This document shows, piece by piece, positions 9,001 to 17,523 of a DNA stretch of 64,000 bases; the stretch's first letter is position 1; each line of letters opens with the position of its first letter. Location: positions 19,928 to 83,927 of the forward strand of contig NZ_LQMT02000040.1 of the NCBI RefSeq assembly GCF_001620365.2, read 5' to 3'. Position numbers and translations under genes: made by a program. This DNA comes from Amycolatopsis keratiniphila subsp. keratiniphila (lineage in GTDB: Bacteria; Actinomycetota; Actinomycetes; Mycobacteriales; Pseudonocardiaceae). The notes beneath the pieces are model-generated. The model did no database searches, was not told the origin of the DNA, and saw only the letters and a program-made list of their open reading frames with translations.

Positions 9001-9899
9001 GCGGCCACCAGCCCGGTCGCCGTCATCAGCACCGGGTTGTCGATCAGCGCCCAGCCCGAGGGCCACCATGGCGTGCCCTGCACGACGTAGGCGACCCACT
9101 GGTTCGTGCCGCGCAGCACCTCGAACAGCGACATCGGCGCCGTGGTGTTCGTCGCGGATTCGATGTAGTCGAGGAACGGCAGGCTGTACTGGCCGAGCAG
9201 TACCAGCGGCAGGAACCACCACAGCACCACCCCGACGACGAAGACGAACCACCAGATCACCAGCGCGACATGCGTGCTCCGCCATTTCCGGGTCAGCAGC
9301 CACAATCCCGGGAGCACGAGCGCCATCACGACCATCGCGCCGTTGATCCCGCCCATGCACAGCACGGCGAGCGCGGACAGCCCGGCGGCACGGCGCGGCG
9401 AGCCGATGCGATCGGCGAGGATCAACGGCAGCAGAACCCACGGCAGCAGGACGGCGGGCAGCATTTCCGAGGACAGCGAACCGATTTCGGTGACCATCCT
9501 CGGCGCGAGGGCGTAACCCACTGCTCCGATCAGCCGAGTCCGTTCGTTCCCTATTTTCAGCGCGCGGGCCACCAGCAGGGCGCCGCCGAACGCGACCGAG
9601 AGCAGGATCGCGCACCACAGCCGCTGCGCGATCCACACCGGTATCCCGACGGCTTGGCACGCCGCGAAGAACGGCCCCATCGGGAACAGGTAGCCGTAGG
9701 CCTGGTTCTGCAGCTCCCCCGCCGTCGCCTGGGGATTCCACAGGTGCAGCGCCCGGCCGAGGAAGGCCAGCGGATCCACGGCGAGGTCGAGTTTCGTGTC
9801 GAAGGTCGTCCTGCCGGGACGCTGCACAAAGGACAGCACGGTGAGTGCCAGCACGATCCACGTGCTCGGCCTCTTCACGAGCGCGCCGGGGGTTACCAT
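5976..9899 (-). CDS. aftD: Alpha-(1->3)-arabinofuranosyltransferase AftD-like (DUF3367)
   Basis: About 1307 residues, close to the roughly 1400 of mycobacterial AftD. The first third is a GT-C membrane core with the acidic first loop (FDTKLDLAVDPLAF, then QNQAYGYLFPMGPFF). The large extracytoplasmic part contains two discoidin-like carbohydrate-binding stretches (LEVELDTPRLVNSVDL and MTLDWAKPQTISGIRVAD), then two or three C-terminal helices ending in an Arg-rich tail. AftD adds branching alpha-1,3 arabinofuranose from decaprenyl-phospho-arabinose to the wall arabinan. ATG at 9899 was preferred over the upstream ATG 9986 because the divergent methyltransferase starts close by. The stop overlaps the convergent nuclease-like gene. 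Confidence 0.88.
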   Translation of the reverse strand: MVTPGALVKRPSTWIVLALTVLSFVQRPGRTTFDTKLDLAVDPLAFLGRALHLWNPQATAGELQNQAYGYLFPMGPFFAACQAVGIPVWIAQRLWCAILLSVAFGGALLVARALKIGNERTRLIGAVGYALAPRMVTEIGSLSSEMLPAVLLPWVLLPLILADRIGSPRRAAGLSALAVLCMGGINGAMVVMALVLPGLWLLTRKWRSTHVALVIWWFVFVVGVVLWWFLPLVLLGQYSLPFLDYIESATNTTAPMSLFEVLRGTNQWVAYVVQGTPWWPSGWALIDNPVLMTATGLVAAVGLFGLARRGLPERRFLVLGVLTGLTLLTVGYVGTLDSPLAEPVRHLLDGPLAPLRNVHKFEPVLRLPLMLAFVHGITSAAPALRRNLRPALGALLVVVMAAPVWLLTLRPGPGWDEVPGYWYDAMGYVAKTDATARTLLLPATGFGEYDWGRTVDEPAQAIADSPWAVRNQVPLGSEGNTRLMDSVDAALADGRGDPGLAALLARSGYRFLLLRGDVDRAKVGAPDFTTLRAGLAGSPGIEKSAQFGPLEVFEVKRPVPLVTATSTKDVPTVSGGPENLLPLMNSGQLDPGTPTVLTGDGGSPTGPRLVTDGLRRAERNVGGVRDNLSQTLTAGESPRQQRAALDVLPFPGEQHQTVAAYRGIRSVTASTAASFADAFGGSDPSHQPFAALDGDPRTAWHSSSFTGPIGEWLEVELDTPRLVNSVDLAMVDDIRVGWPPTRIRITTDNGSVDHQVVRGAGAHTYPVPEGVTRKVRITLLSLVVGRQDGNVGISELKIPGVEPQRALEVPADLGAGTAPGFAFTRGSQPRYACVSGRCDANAGRDGEEPAGIRRLFSTTSQSTYEFGGTVLPAGGGRVPVALPGLQVSATSQLGGDPSASAFAAVDGNPVTAWQPDVTDLRPTMTLDWAKPQTISGIRVADSRAPARLELTTPTSSRSVELDASGAATFPPLETSQLKIAFAGLDDDQRTRHSLGIGSLSLTGAELPAPAAEFALPCGSGPNVRLDGFDYDTSVRGTLADFVAHRPLTLSACPDSAGGVDLAAGGHELRTDRSESFVVQDLWLKPAGRAVSPATHRAVTVDSWDATSRSVTVAGGGESILAVPENANAGWTASLNGTPLVKTRVDGWQQAWILPAGSGGVVQLEFTPDWKYRSGLLIGAVAILLVLAGALWPVRRRRISVEAGSGPVVPVVLIGLLAVLGGMLPIVLLIAVLLARQFSERAPRYLAFGGMVVGTLVAVVGRLLGHGQEWAYGPVTQASLLLAAAAMVAMCVPWFAGRSAEPDVGPRS

Positions 9900-9930
9900 C
9901 CGGTAGATACTAGGCGGAAACGTGGCTATT

Positions 9931-10644
9931 ATGCGCCCTATGACAGACGGTTTCGAAGAAGCGTGGTCGCTCGCCGAACCCGTCAAGGGCTGGATGACGC
10001 GGGATCAGGGACTCGCCTTGTGGAACGCCGCGTGCCGGCTGGACAAGGGCGATCTCATCGTGGAGATCGGCAGCCACCAGGGCCGTTCGACGATCGTGCT
10101 CGCGAGCGCCGCCCGCACGGTCGGGGCGCGGGTGGTCGCCGTCGACCCGTTCGTCGACGGCCGGTTGTTCGGCGGATCGCCGACACGCCAACGGTTCGAG
10201 GCGAACCTGAGGCAGGCGGGAGTCGACGACGTCGTCGAGCTCGTGGCGGAGTACAGCACGAAGCTCCGCCCGCGCTGGGACCGTCCGATCCAGTTGCTCT
10301 ACATCGACGGCAAACACGACTACTGGACCTACACCGACGACCTGCGCTGGTCGGCGAACCTCGACGACGGCCGGGAAATCCTGGTCCACGACTGCTTTTC
10401 CTCGATCGGCGTCACACTGGGCACAATCGCGAAAGTCCTCTTCGGACGGCGCTACACCTATCTCGACCGCGCGACCTCGCTGGCCCGGTTCCGGCTCGCT
10501 CCTCCGTCGGCGAAGGACAGGCTGCGCGTGCTCGCCCAGCTGCCGTGGTTCGCGCGCAACGTCGGGATCAAGATCCTGCTGCGACTGCGCCTGGCCCCCG
10601 TCGCGAAGATCTTCGGCCACGACAGCCCGTACGACCCCTACTGA
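9931..10644 (+). CDS. SAM-dependent methyltransferase (Methyltransf_24 type)
   Basis: A class I methyltransferase of about 237 residues. Motif I is LIVEIGSHQGRSTIVLA, the acidic end of strand 2 is VVAVDPFVDG, and LLYIDGKHDYWTY with ILVHDCFSSIG gives the metal/acceptor side typical of Methyltransf_24 enzymes found with sugar and cephalosporin-hydroxylase-like clusters. It diverges from aftD with only 31 bases between them and overlaps the convergent GT-C-like gene by 7 bases. Three in-frame starts compete (GTG 9922, ATG 9931, ATG 9940); none has an ideal ribosome site. Methylation of a sugar or lipid in the wall pathway is inferred from context only. Confidence 0.75.
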   Translation: MRPMTDGFEEAWSLAEPVKGWMTRDQGLALWNAACRLDKGDLIVEIGSHQGRSTIVLASAARTVGARVVAVDPFVDGRLFGGSPTRQRFEANLRQAGVDDVVELVAEYSTKLRPRWDRPIQLLYIDGKHDYWTYTDDLRWSANLDDGREILVHDCFSSIGVTLGTIAKVLFGRRYTYLDRATSLARFRLAPPSAKDRLRVLAQLPWFARNVGIKILLRLRLAPVAKIFGHDSPYDPY

Positions 10645-12383
10645 GTGAGCGGTTTGCCGACGTCGACCTTGGCGAGACAGACTGGAGCACCCTTCGCGGA
10701 CAGCTGAAAGCCGATCTTGTCGAACAGACCCTCGATCGGCAGGTACATCGTGTGCAGGCCGGGCTGGAACCACACCGGCACGCGGGTCCCGTCGCGATCC
10801 ACGAACCCTTCGCCGCCGTCCGCGGTGAAGTAGTCGATACGGAGCAGGTACCGGCCGAGAACGGGCGTGTCCAACGGAACCCGGACCAGTTGCTCGCCGA
10901 CGGTGTACCCACAGCCCGCCACCGGACCGGGCACGCCGCGGGAAACCGGTTCCACGCCGGTGATCGTCCTCGCGGTACCCGAGTCGTCCAAAAGGGACAT
11001 CCGGCTGGCCGGCTGATCGAACTGGAAACCCGGGATCAGGCCCACCACCCGTGAAGTCCGGGCGTTCTCGCCGAACCAGCCGTGCAGGATGTCGTTCGGC
11101 ACGGGCGAGTCGAACAGGACGAGGTCGGGATCCCGCTCGATCGAAGCTCGCGCGTTGGCGAGGAACTCCCGGGAGTGCTCGAACCGTAATCCGGGCGCCA
11201 GGCGGGAAAAGCCCACGGCGGAACTCGCGAGCAAGGCGAGACACAACGCCAGGGCGAACGGACGTTTCGCCGAAGACGGCACGGGATCCGAAGGCCGGTC
11301 GAGCGGTTTGGGCTCCAGGAAGGCGAAAGCGAGACACAGCGCGACGACGAGCGCCAGATCGGCGACGTAACGGGGATCGCTGCCCAGTTCCGGGCCGACC
11401 TCGGTGAGCCTGGTGGCCGCCGAAAGCCCGATGTCCGCCACGAACACCAGGCCCAGCAGGATCCACGCCTTCCTGGCCCGTAGCCCGCCCACGCGGCTCC
11501 CGAACACCAGCACCGCGACGGCCACGAGCAGCAGCACGATCCGCACCACCACGGGGGAAGCGGTGAACGTCGCGCCGGGGCCCGGTCCCGACCATGGTCC
11601 GCCCACCATCCCGGGGATCAGGGTGTCGCCGAGCATCCTGCCCGTCATGTCCGCGACCGTGCCGACGGTGACGGGACCGCCGCCCTGCCCGACCTGGCTC
11701 GTGGTCAACGTCAGGAAAACGGCGGCGTAGCCAGCGAGAACGGCAGCCAAGACACCCATCAGCACGAGGTGGCGGCGCAAGGAAATCCCGAGCAGCACGG
11801 TGATCCCGGCGATCAGCACCGGGATGAACACCGCCTTTTCGTAGAAGGCGAGCCCGAACACGGTCCACGCCACGGTCGCGATCGCCCAGCGGCCGCCGTC
11901 GGCGAGGTAGCGCACGTGCGCGTGCAAGGCGGCCGTGGCCGCCAGTAGCACGGGCGCGATCTGGATGGCGTACGCCCACCACAGTGTCGGGACGAGCAGC
12001 AAGGTCGATGTCGTGAACATCGTGAACGGGACGAGAATCCCCCACCGCCGCCCGAAACAGCGCACCAGCACCGCCCACAGCAGCACCGACGACGCCGCCT
12101 GCATCACCAGGACCGGTGCCATCAGCACGGCGAAGTTCAGTGGTGCCAACGCGGTCACCACGTCGGCGAGCAGGAATCCGCCGGGCGCGAGATGACCGTG
12201 GTAGTCCTGGAAAAAGTAGCCGAAGTCGAACGGGCCCGCCTTCGCGGCGTGATAGGTGATGACGAAGTCGTCCTGCGCGAGGCTGCCGCGCAGCGCGGCC
12301 CACACGTGCAGGACGAACGGGATCACGCCGGCCGCGAAGGCGGCGAGCGCGACCGGCGAAGGTCTTTTCCCCCGGAGAGCCAC
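10638..12383 (-). CDS. Polytopic GT-C-like membrane protein
   Basis: About 581 residues, with roughly 10 to 12 helices in the first two thirds and a C-terminal extracytoplasmic domain. The first loop bears SLAQDDFVITYHA, an Asp-Asp pair where GT-C enzymes keep their catalytic acid, and FFQDYHGHLAPGGFL follows. I chose GTG 12383, which lies 8 bases after the upstream gene's stop and has GAGGCG just before it; a GTG at 12419 would overlap that gene by 28 bases. It is downstream of, and probably co-transcribed with, the vWA protein gene. The acceptor is unknown; it could be a mannosyl- or arabinosyl-transferase of the same envelope pathway. Confidence 0.65.
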   Translation of the reverse strand: MALRGKRPSPVALAAFAAGVIPFVLHVWAALRGSLAQDDFVITYHAAKAGPFDFGYFFQDYHGHLAPGGFLLADVVTALAPLNFAVLMAPVLVMQAASSVLLWAVLVRCFGRRWGILVPFTMFTTSTLLLVPTLWWAYAIQIAPVLLAATAALHAHVRYLADGGRWAIATVAWTVFGLAFYEKAVFIPVLIAGITVLLGISLRRHLVLMGVLAAVLAGYAAVFLTLTTSQVGQGGGPVTVGTVADMTGRMLGDTLIPGMVGGPWSGPGPGATFTASPVVVRIVLLLVAVAVLVFGSRVGGLRARKAWILLGLVFVADIGLSAATRLTEVGPELGSDPRYVADLALVVALCLAFAFLEPKPLDRPSDPVPSSAKRPFALALCLALLASSAVGFSRLAPGLRFEHSREFLANARASIERDPDLVLFDSPVPNDILHGWFGENARTSRVVGLIPGFQFDQPASRMSLLDDSGTARTITGVEPVSRGVPGPVAGCGYTVGEQLVRVPLDTPVLGRYLLRIDYFTADGGEGFVDRDGTRVPVWFQPGLHTMYLPIEGLFDKIGFQLSAKGAPVCLAKVDVGKPLTQ

Positions 12384-12391
12384 GGGTCGCC

Positions 12392-13960
12392 TCAATTCTT
12401 GCAGGTCGGCGGCTGGCACATGATCTTGCTCAGCGCCTGGTAGAAGACGTCCGAGATCTTCCTCGGATCGGGGGTGGTGAACGATTCCCCGCCGGTGGCG
12501 GTGGAAACCTGCCGCAGTTCGGACGCGTCGATATCCGGCCCGATGCCGATCCCGATGACCGGCAACGGTTTCCGCGGATCCTGGAGCTTGCCCAGTTCCT
12601 CCAGCAGCCGGGGCAGCCCGATCGTCTCGCTGTCCTCGTTGCGCCCGTCGGTGAGCACGACGACCAGGTTGATCCGGCCGGGTTTCCAGTTCTGCCTGGC
12701 GTTCTGATACGCGGCGAGGATGGAGTCGTAGAGGCCGGTCGCGCCACCGGCTTTCGGGCGTACGGCTTGGAGTCGCGCGACACCGCCCGAAGCCGTCTGC
12801 TCGGCGATCGTCTTCATCGGCAGCAGGACACGATGGTCCTTGTCACCGTCCAATTTGGTCGAGAACAGCCACAAACCCAGTTCCGTCGTGGGTTTGAACA
12901 GGCCGAGCCCCTGCGTCGCGGCTTGCAGGGTGAGTTCCATCCGGCTCTTCCCCGTACCCGGCACGGCGGCGGCCATCGAACCGGAGACGTCGAGCAGCAC
13001 CTGGACGCGGGCGCTCAGGTTCGTCCCTGCCCAGGCCTGCAGGACGGCGTACAGGTCCGCCACCGGCGGGGCTCCCGGCGGACGCGGCGCCGGATCGGTC
13101 CGGCCGTCCTGCGCCCGCGGCACGGCGAACTGGCCGCTGGGAGCCCGGAATCCCGCGTCGGCGAAGATGCCGCCGGCGAGCGGGTCGAGCAGCAACCGCA
13201 GGAAGCGTTCCGCCGCGGTCCTCGACGCTTCGGACGCCTTGGGCAGCACGACATACGGATAGTCGAAGCCCTGCACCGGGACACCCGGGTAGGCCGCCAC
13301 CAGGTTCCGCGCGAGGACGGATTGTTCGGTCGTGGGAAAGGCGGCCGGGAACCCGTCCGGCGCCGGGTTCAGTTTCCGCATGGCGGCGGTGAACGCCGCG
13401 GCCGGGTCGGGTTCCTTCTCGGTCAGCTTCCGCAGCGCGAGCAACGTGCCGACGCCGAGCGGATCGCGTGCCGGATCCGGGATCCCGATCGGTGCCCCGT
13501 CGAGGATCTCCTGCCACGACGGGGTTTTCCCCGGCCAGCCGAACCGCCGCGCGGTTTCGTCGGGAAGTCCCAGTACCACCGGGGAATTCGCCACCGACTG
13601 ACCGGATTCCGGCAGGTTCCACGCGCCGGCGTCCCTGGCCTGCGACAACATCGTGCTCGACTCGGGGACCCAGACGTCGGGCCCGCCGGAGGCGGTGGTC
13701 CCGAGCAGGTCGGCGGTCTTGGCCGACTCGCTCGCGGTCACGTTGACACTGAAGCATTCTTCCTGCGGCACGGTCTTCGCGAGCCGCGTGAGCACCGGCG
13801 CCACGTCGGGCGCCGCGGTGATCTCGACCGGTGTCAACGCGTCACATCCGTTGCCAGCCAACCGGGCCCGCAGGTAGTCGACACCCCACCAGGCGCCGAG
13901 CGCGATCACCAACAACAGACTCAAGACGACCACGGGCGCACGCCTCGGGCCGTCCTGCAT
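12392..13960 (-). CDS. Membrane-anchored solute-binding-like / vWA domain fusion
   Basis: A 522-residue protein with one N-terminal anchor helix (VVVLSLLLVIALGAWWGV), then a periplasmic-binding-protein-like domain at about 40-280 (VEITAAPDVAPVL, GGPDVWVPESS, GIPDPARDPLGVGTLLAL). A von Willebrand A domain follows at about 305-515 with a full MIDAS set: DVSGS at 324-328, the later TGLYDS threonine, and VVLTDGRNED. The ATG is preceded by GGAGG. The vWA part should bind a divalent metal outside the membrane and mediate protein contact; the binding-protein part may sense a ligand. It precedes a GT-C-like gene. No partner is visible and the role is unknown. Confidence 0.75.
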   Translation of the reverse strand: MQDGPRRAPVVVLSLLLVIALGAWWGVDYLRARLAGNGCDALTPVEITAAPDVAPVLTRLAKTVPQEECFSVNVTASESAKTADLLGTTASGGPDVWVPESSTMLSQARDAGAWNLPESGQSVANSPVVLGLPDETARRFGWPGKTPSWQEILDGAPIGIPDPARDPLGVGTLLALRKLTEKEPDPAAAFTAAMRKLNPAPDGFPAAFPTTEQSVLARNLVAAYPGVPVQGFDYPYVVLPKASEASRTAAERFLRLLLDPLAGGIFADAGFRAPSGQFAVPRAQDGRTDPAPRPPGAPPVADLYAVLQAWAGTNLSARVQVLLDVSGSMAAAVPGTGKSRMELTLQAATQGLGLFKPTTELGLWLFSTKLDGDKDHRVLLPMKTIAEQTASGGVARLQAVRPKAGGATGLYDSILAAYQNARQNWKPGRINLVVVLTDGRNEDSETIGLPRLLEELGKLQDPRKPLPVIGIGIGPDIDASELRQVSTATGGESFTTPDPRKISDVFYQALSKIMCQPPTCKN

Positions 13961-14091
13961 GTGCGTGCCTCCGAGGTGCGGGGTGAGGACCTGGGATGTT
14001 GCCCAATCCGCCCGCGAACGTCAACCCTCGGGTAACTTAGCGCGCCCCGTTGCGGCAAACGGCCTAACGAAACCCGTGACTCACGTGATCA

Positions 14092-14159
14092 GAGCCGTGA
14101 CTCGCGTGATTGGAGGCGGAACTCGTGAGTTCCGCCTCCAATCACGCGAGTCACGGCTC
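14092..14159. terminator. Perfect 33-bp palindrome after the GGDEF/EAL gene
   Basis: Bases 14092-14124 are the exact reverse complement of 14127-14159, leaving a two-base centre (GT). The element lies 18 bases beyond the stop of the minus-strand GGDEF/EAL gene and upstream of the vWA gene. It has no U-tract. It partly consists of 21-bp units that also occur as direct copies just outside (14075-14095 and 14096-14116). It could end transcription or form a cruciform. Confidence 0.65.
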
Positions 14160-14177
14160 CAAGCACGCGAGTTCGGC

Positions 14178-16346
14178 CTAGCCGAAATACCGTCCGGCGC
14201 CGATGTGGGCACCGACGGACTGCCACCAGCCCGCATCGCCGGTCGAATCGATGCCGTCCGCGATCACCGTCACGCCCGCCATCGTCGCGGTGTCGATGAG
14301 GTTCCGCAGCGCGCGTTCCGCCAGCGGTTCCGTCCGCCGCTCCGCCAGCCGGGGCGCGATCCGGACCGTCCGCACGGGCACGTCGACCAGGCAGACGACG
14401 TCGCCGCCCGCGCCGAAGCCCTGCAGTTCCGCGTCCACCCCGATCTCGGCGAGCAGGTGCAGGTTGTCGACCGTCTCGCCGAGGTCCGCGAGCACGGCCT
14501 CGGTGGGAAAGCCCAGGCGAAGCCGTGACGGTCCGAGACCGGTCGTGGCCAGGATGTTCCGCACCGTCCCGACGAGATCGGGGTCGGCGGCCTGATGCGG
14601 GGTCAGTCCCACGACCATCGGGAGCCTGTCGTCCGATTCCTCGCAGGCGGTGCGGATGAGCCATTCGCCGAGCGGCACGATCAGGCCGGTCTCGTCGGCG
14701 AAGCGGACGCAGGTGTCGTGACCGATCCGGCCGTGACGCGGATGGTTCCACGCGAGCCTCAGCTCGATACCCGCCGGCCTGCTGTCCGCGAGCCACGTCA
14801 GCGGCCGGAAGCCGACCTCGATCTCACCGGTCTCCCAGGCGCCCGCCATGGAGACGGCGAGGCCGAACTCGTGCCGCTCCCTGCTGTCGAGCACGGAATC
14901 CGACAGCGCCCACTGCCGGTAGCCGTTGGCCTGCGCCCGGCGCAGCGTCATATCCGAGACGCGCAGCAGTTCGTTCGGCGCGATGTCCCTCGGCGGCCGG
15001 TGCACGACGCCGACGCAGGCCGAAACCGCGACGCCGCTGCCGCTCTCGAGGTAGACCGGTTCGGACAGCTCCTGGTTGATCATGCCGATGACGGTGGCGA
15101 CGTCCGGGCTGGTCGCGGTGTTCTGGATGAGGATGCCGAATTCGTCGCCGCCGATCCTGGCGACGAGCGCGTCCTCGCCGCCGACGACGGTCCGCAGCTT
15201 CGCCGCGACGTTCTTCAGCAGGTCGTCGCTCTGCCTCTGGCCGAGCCCGCCCGCGATCAGCGAGAACCCGTCCAGGTCGAGGTGATAGACCGTGACGCCG
15301 AAGGACGGATCGGCGTGCCGCAACGCCTTCTCCAGGCGGGTGCCGAAGCACTGCCGGTTCGGCAGGCCGGTGAGCGGATCGTGCAGGGCCTGACGGCTGA
15401 GCTGGCGCTGCAGCAACGAAACGTCCGTGTCGCCGTCGACGAGGGTGATCAACTGCTGGGCTTCACCCGCCGGGTCTCGGATGACGGCGCCGGTGAACGC
15501 GGCCCACGGCGGTTCCTCGTCCTCGGTCACGAGTCTTCGCGACAGCTCGAGCCGCTGGCTTTCGCCGTCGAGCAACTTCCGGTAGCCCTCGCGCAGGCCG
15601 TCGACGTCGTCCGGGTGCACGAGGTCGTAGAGGTTGAGCCCGATCAGATCCGCGACGGGCCGGTTCAGCATTTCGGCGAACGCCGGGTTCACCCGCTGGA
15701 CGCGGCCGTCGACCCTGGTGACGGCCACGCCGGTCGCCGAGCCGGTGAACAGCTGCTCGAAACGCGCCTGCGTCAGCACCAGCTCACGCCGCGTCTCGCG
15801 TTCGAGCGTGACCAGCGTGCGGCTCAGATCCTCTTGCTGCGTCTGGATGCTCTCGCGCAACGCCTCGCCGTAGCCGGACGCGAGCGCGCCGAGCACCTGC
15901 AACACCCGTTCAGGGAGCGACTTCACGCCCCGCAACTCCGGCTCGTGCAGGAGCCCCTTGCCGAGTACGTCCATCGTGCGGCGCAGGCTGTCCGGCCCGA
16001 CGCATCTGAGCGCGACGAGCCGCGCGCCGGCCTCGGTGGCCTGCGCGGGCTCGGCGTCCTCGCTCAGCACCGCGTCGAAGATCTCGTCCAGCAGAGTGGC
16101 GAAATGCTCTTCGATCTGGGCGTGGGTATACGGAAGATACGCCGTACCGGTGACCAGGTAGGCCCACTTGCGGGCCAGCGTGGCACGGGTCGGCGCGGCG
16201 TTCTTCCGCTTCGGCGCTGCGGAGGATGAAGTTCTCTTCGGGGCGTCCGGCGATACGGGGAACTCATCGCCGTCCGGAAGTGGGGCAGTCACGTCCGCCG
16301 GTCCTGGGGTCGCTTTCGTATTCCGTCGTGGAGGGACATCCTCCAC
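14178..16346 (-). CDS. PAS-GGDEF-degenerate EAL signalling protein
   Basis: A 722-residue cytoplasmic protein. Residues about 60-190 form a helical region, 195-310 a PAS domain (FTGSATGVAVTRVDGRVQRVNPAF), and 315-470 a diguanylate cyclase domain with the intact active motif GGDEF at 399-403 and LHDPLTGLPNR before it. From about 470 to 722 is an EAL-type fold that has lost key residues: EALLRW is replaced by IELRLAW, the DDFG metal site reads QGFG, and the KxD lysine is gone. Synthesis of cyclic-di-GMP is likely; hydrolysis is not. GTG 16346 has a weak ribosome site. Confidence 0.85.
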   Translation of the reverse strand: MEDVPPRRNTKATPGPADVTAPLPDGDEFPVSPDAPKRTSSSAAPKRKNAAPTRATLARKWAYLVTGTAYLPYTHAQIEEHFATLLDEIFDAVLSEDAEPAQATEAGARLVALRCVGPDSLRRTMDVLGKGLLHEPELRGVKSLPERVLQVLGALASGYGEALRESIQTQQEDLSRTLVTLERETRRELVLTQARFEQLFTGSATGVAVTRVDGRVQRVNPAFAEMLNRPVADLIGLNLYDLVHPDDVDGLREGYRKLLDGESQRLELSRRLVTEDEEPPWAAFTGAVIRDPAGEAQQLITLVDGDTDVSLLQRQLSRQALHDPLTGLPNRQCFGTRLEKALRHADPSFGVTVYHLDLDGFSLIAGGLGQRQSDDLLKNVAAKLRTVVGGEDALVARIGGDEFGILIQNTATSPDVATVIGMINQELSEPVYLESGSGVAVSACVGVVHRPPRDIAPNELLRVSDMTLRRAQANGYRQWALSDSVLDSRERHEFGLAVSMAGAWETGEIEVGFRPLTWLADSRPAGIELRLAWNHPRHGRIGHDTCVRFADETGLIVPLGEWLIRTACEESDDRLPMVVGLTPHQAADPDLVGTVRNILATTGLGPSRLRLGFPTEAVLADLGETVDNLHLLAEIGVDAELQGFGAGGDVVCLVDVPVRTVRIAPRLAERRTEPLAERALRNLIDTATMAGVTVIADGIDSTGDAGWWQSVGAHIGAGRYFG

Positions 16347-16397
16347 GATTCTGATGCCGTACTCACGGTTTGACGGTAACCCAATCGGGTGGTCACC

Positions 16398-17453
16398 CTA
16401 CGGTACTGCAACACCGACCTTTTCCCTCAGCCAATCGCGGGTGGCGTCCCGATACTGGGACGCGTTGCGATGTAACGCCAGCGAATGTCCGGCACCGGAC
16501 AGAACATACGTGGAAAGCTCGGCCTCCGGCCGGTAGAACGGCGCTTCCGCCGGACGCAGCGACTCGGCGCTCGAGCAGTCGCGAAGCGAGAAAAGACCGC
16601 AGAACAGGATGTCCTCCGACCCGATGGCCTGGAGAACGGGTACCCGGATGTCTTTCGTCGCGGGCAGCACGATGCCGAACACGGCGACCGTCCCCATTCC
16701 CGGGACCGAAACCTGATCCTTGGTCGCCTCGTCCGCTTCGATGACCCGCGGGTCGGTATTTTCCGTCGCGTAGAAAAGTCCGGCACGCGCTCCCGGTTTC
16801 GTCGTGAAATAGAGCGGATCGCTGCCCAGCGAACCGAGCCGCCCATCGGTGAACGCGGGCTGAAGGCCGAAAAGCACCCCGAACGTCAAGGCGGGGACGG
16901 ACGGCAGATGCGTCATTCCGGTGAGGATCACGCCGTCGACGTCGTGATACGTCGAGGCCTCGGCCGCGACGATGCCCGAACCGACCGAATGCCCGACGAT
17001 CACGACCTTCTCGAACGGCGTGCCGCCGACCCGCCCGGCGCGCAGATGACCGACCACCTCGTGCATCGACCGCGCCAGCACCGGCAGCAGGAGCGGCAGG
17101 CTGGCCGGTTTGCTGCTCCCGCCCGAACCGAGCTGGTCCGCGGCGAAGGTCGCATATCCGTGCTTCGCCATGTCCCGCTGATAGGAGTAGCGATCCGGGT
17201 CGTAGGGCAGGTCCCAGTAGGCGCTGTTGTAGGTGCCGCCGTGCACCAGCAGCTGGACCGCCTCGGGCGCCGGGCCCTCGGGCAGGCAGAACCGGCCGTG
17301 CACCGTGGCGGGTTCGCCGAGCGGGCCGGTGACCGGGAGGTCCAGATCGGAACAGCGGACGTCGACGGCCTCTGCCGGGGCCGCGACCAGGAAACCACCG
17401 AGGAGCACGCAGCAGGCGGCCACCGCCGTGGCCAGTTTGAGCGGCATTCGCAC
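16398..17453 (-). CDS. Secreted alpha/beta hydrolase
   Basis: A 351-residue protein with a Sec signal peptide (LATAVAACCVLLGGFLVAAPAEA) and an alpha/beta hydrolase fold. The nucleophile elbow is VIVGHSVGSG, an HGG oxyanion turn (LLVHGGTYNS) precedes it, and the catalytic His is in SGAGHSLALH; two cysteines (ILFCGL, RDCSS) may pair outside the cell. GTG 17453 follows GGAGAGGG; an internal ATG at 17447 is the alternative. It stands alone between the GGDEF/EAL gene and the P450 gene. An esterase or lipase-like activity is inferred; the substrate cannot be read. Confidence 0.75.
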   Translation of the reverse strand: MRMPLKLATAVAACCVLLGGFLVAAPAEAVDVRCSDLDLPVTGPLGEPATVHGRFCLPEGPAPEAVQLLVHGGTYNSAYWDLPYDPDRYSYQRDMAKHGYATFAADQLGSGGSSKPASLPLLLPVLARSMHEVVGHLRAGRVGGTPFEKVVIVGHSVGSGIVAAEASTYHDVDGVILTGMTHLPSVPALTFGVLFGLQPAFTDGRLGSLGSDPLYFTTKPGARAGLFYATENTDPRVIEADEATKDQVSVPGMGTVAVFGIVLPATKDIRVPVLQAIGSEDILFCGLFSLRDCSSAESLRPAEAPFYRPEAELSTYVLSGAGHSLALHRNASQYRDATRDWLREKVGVAVP

Positions 17454-17523
17454 AGGACCCTCTCCGGAATCGGGACGCTCGGAAGGAGCATGAACCCTAC
17501 ACCTGGTGATCGAACGTTCACCG

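Noticed and set aside
6414..11054. A plus-strand open frame of 1546 codons
   Set aside because: It runs antisense through aftD, across part of the methyltransferase and into the next membrane gene. Its product is Arg/Gly/Pro-rich with no domain, as expected of a GC-rich shadow frame.
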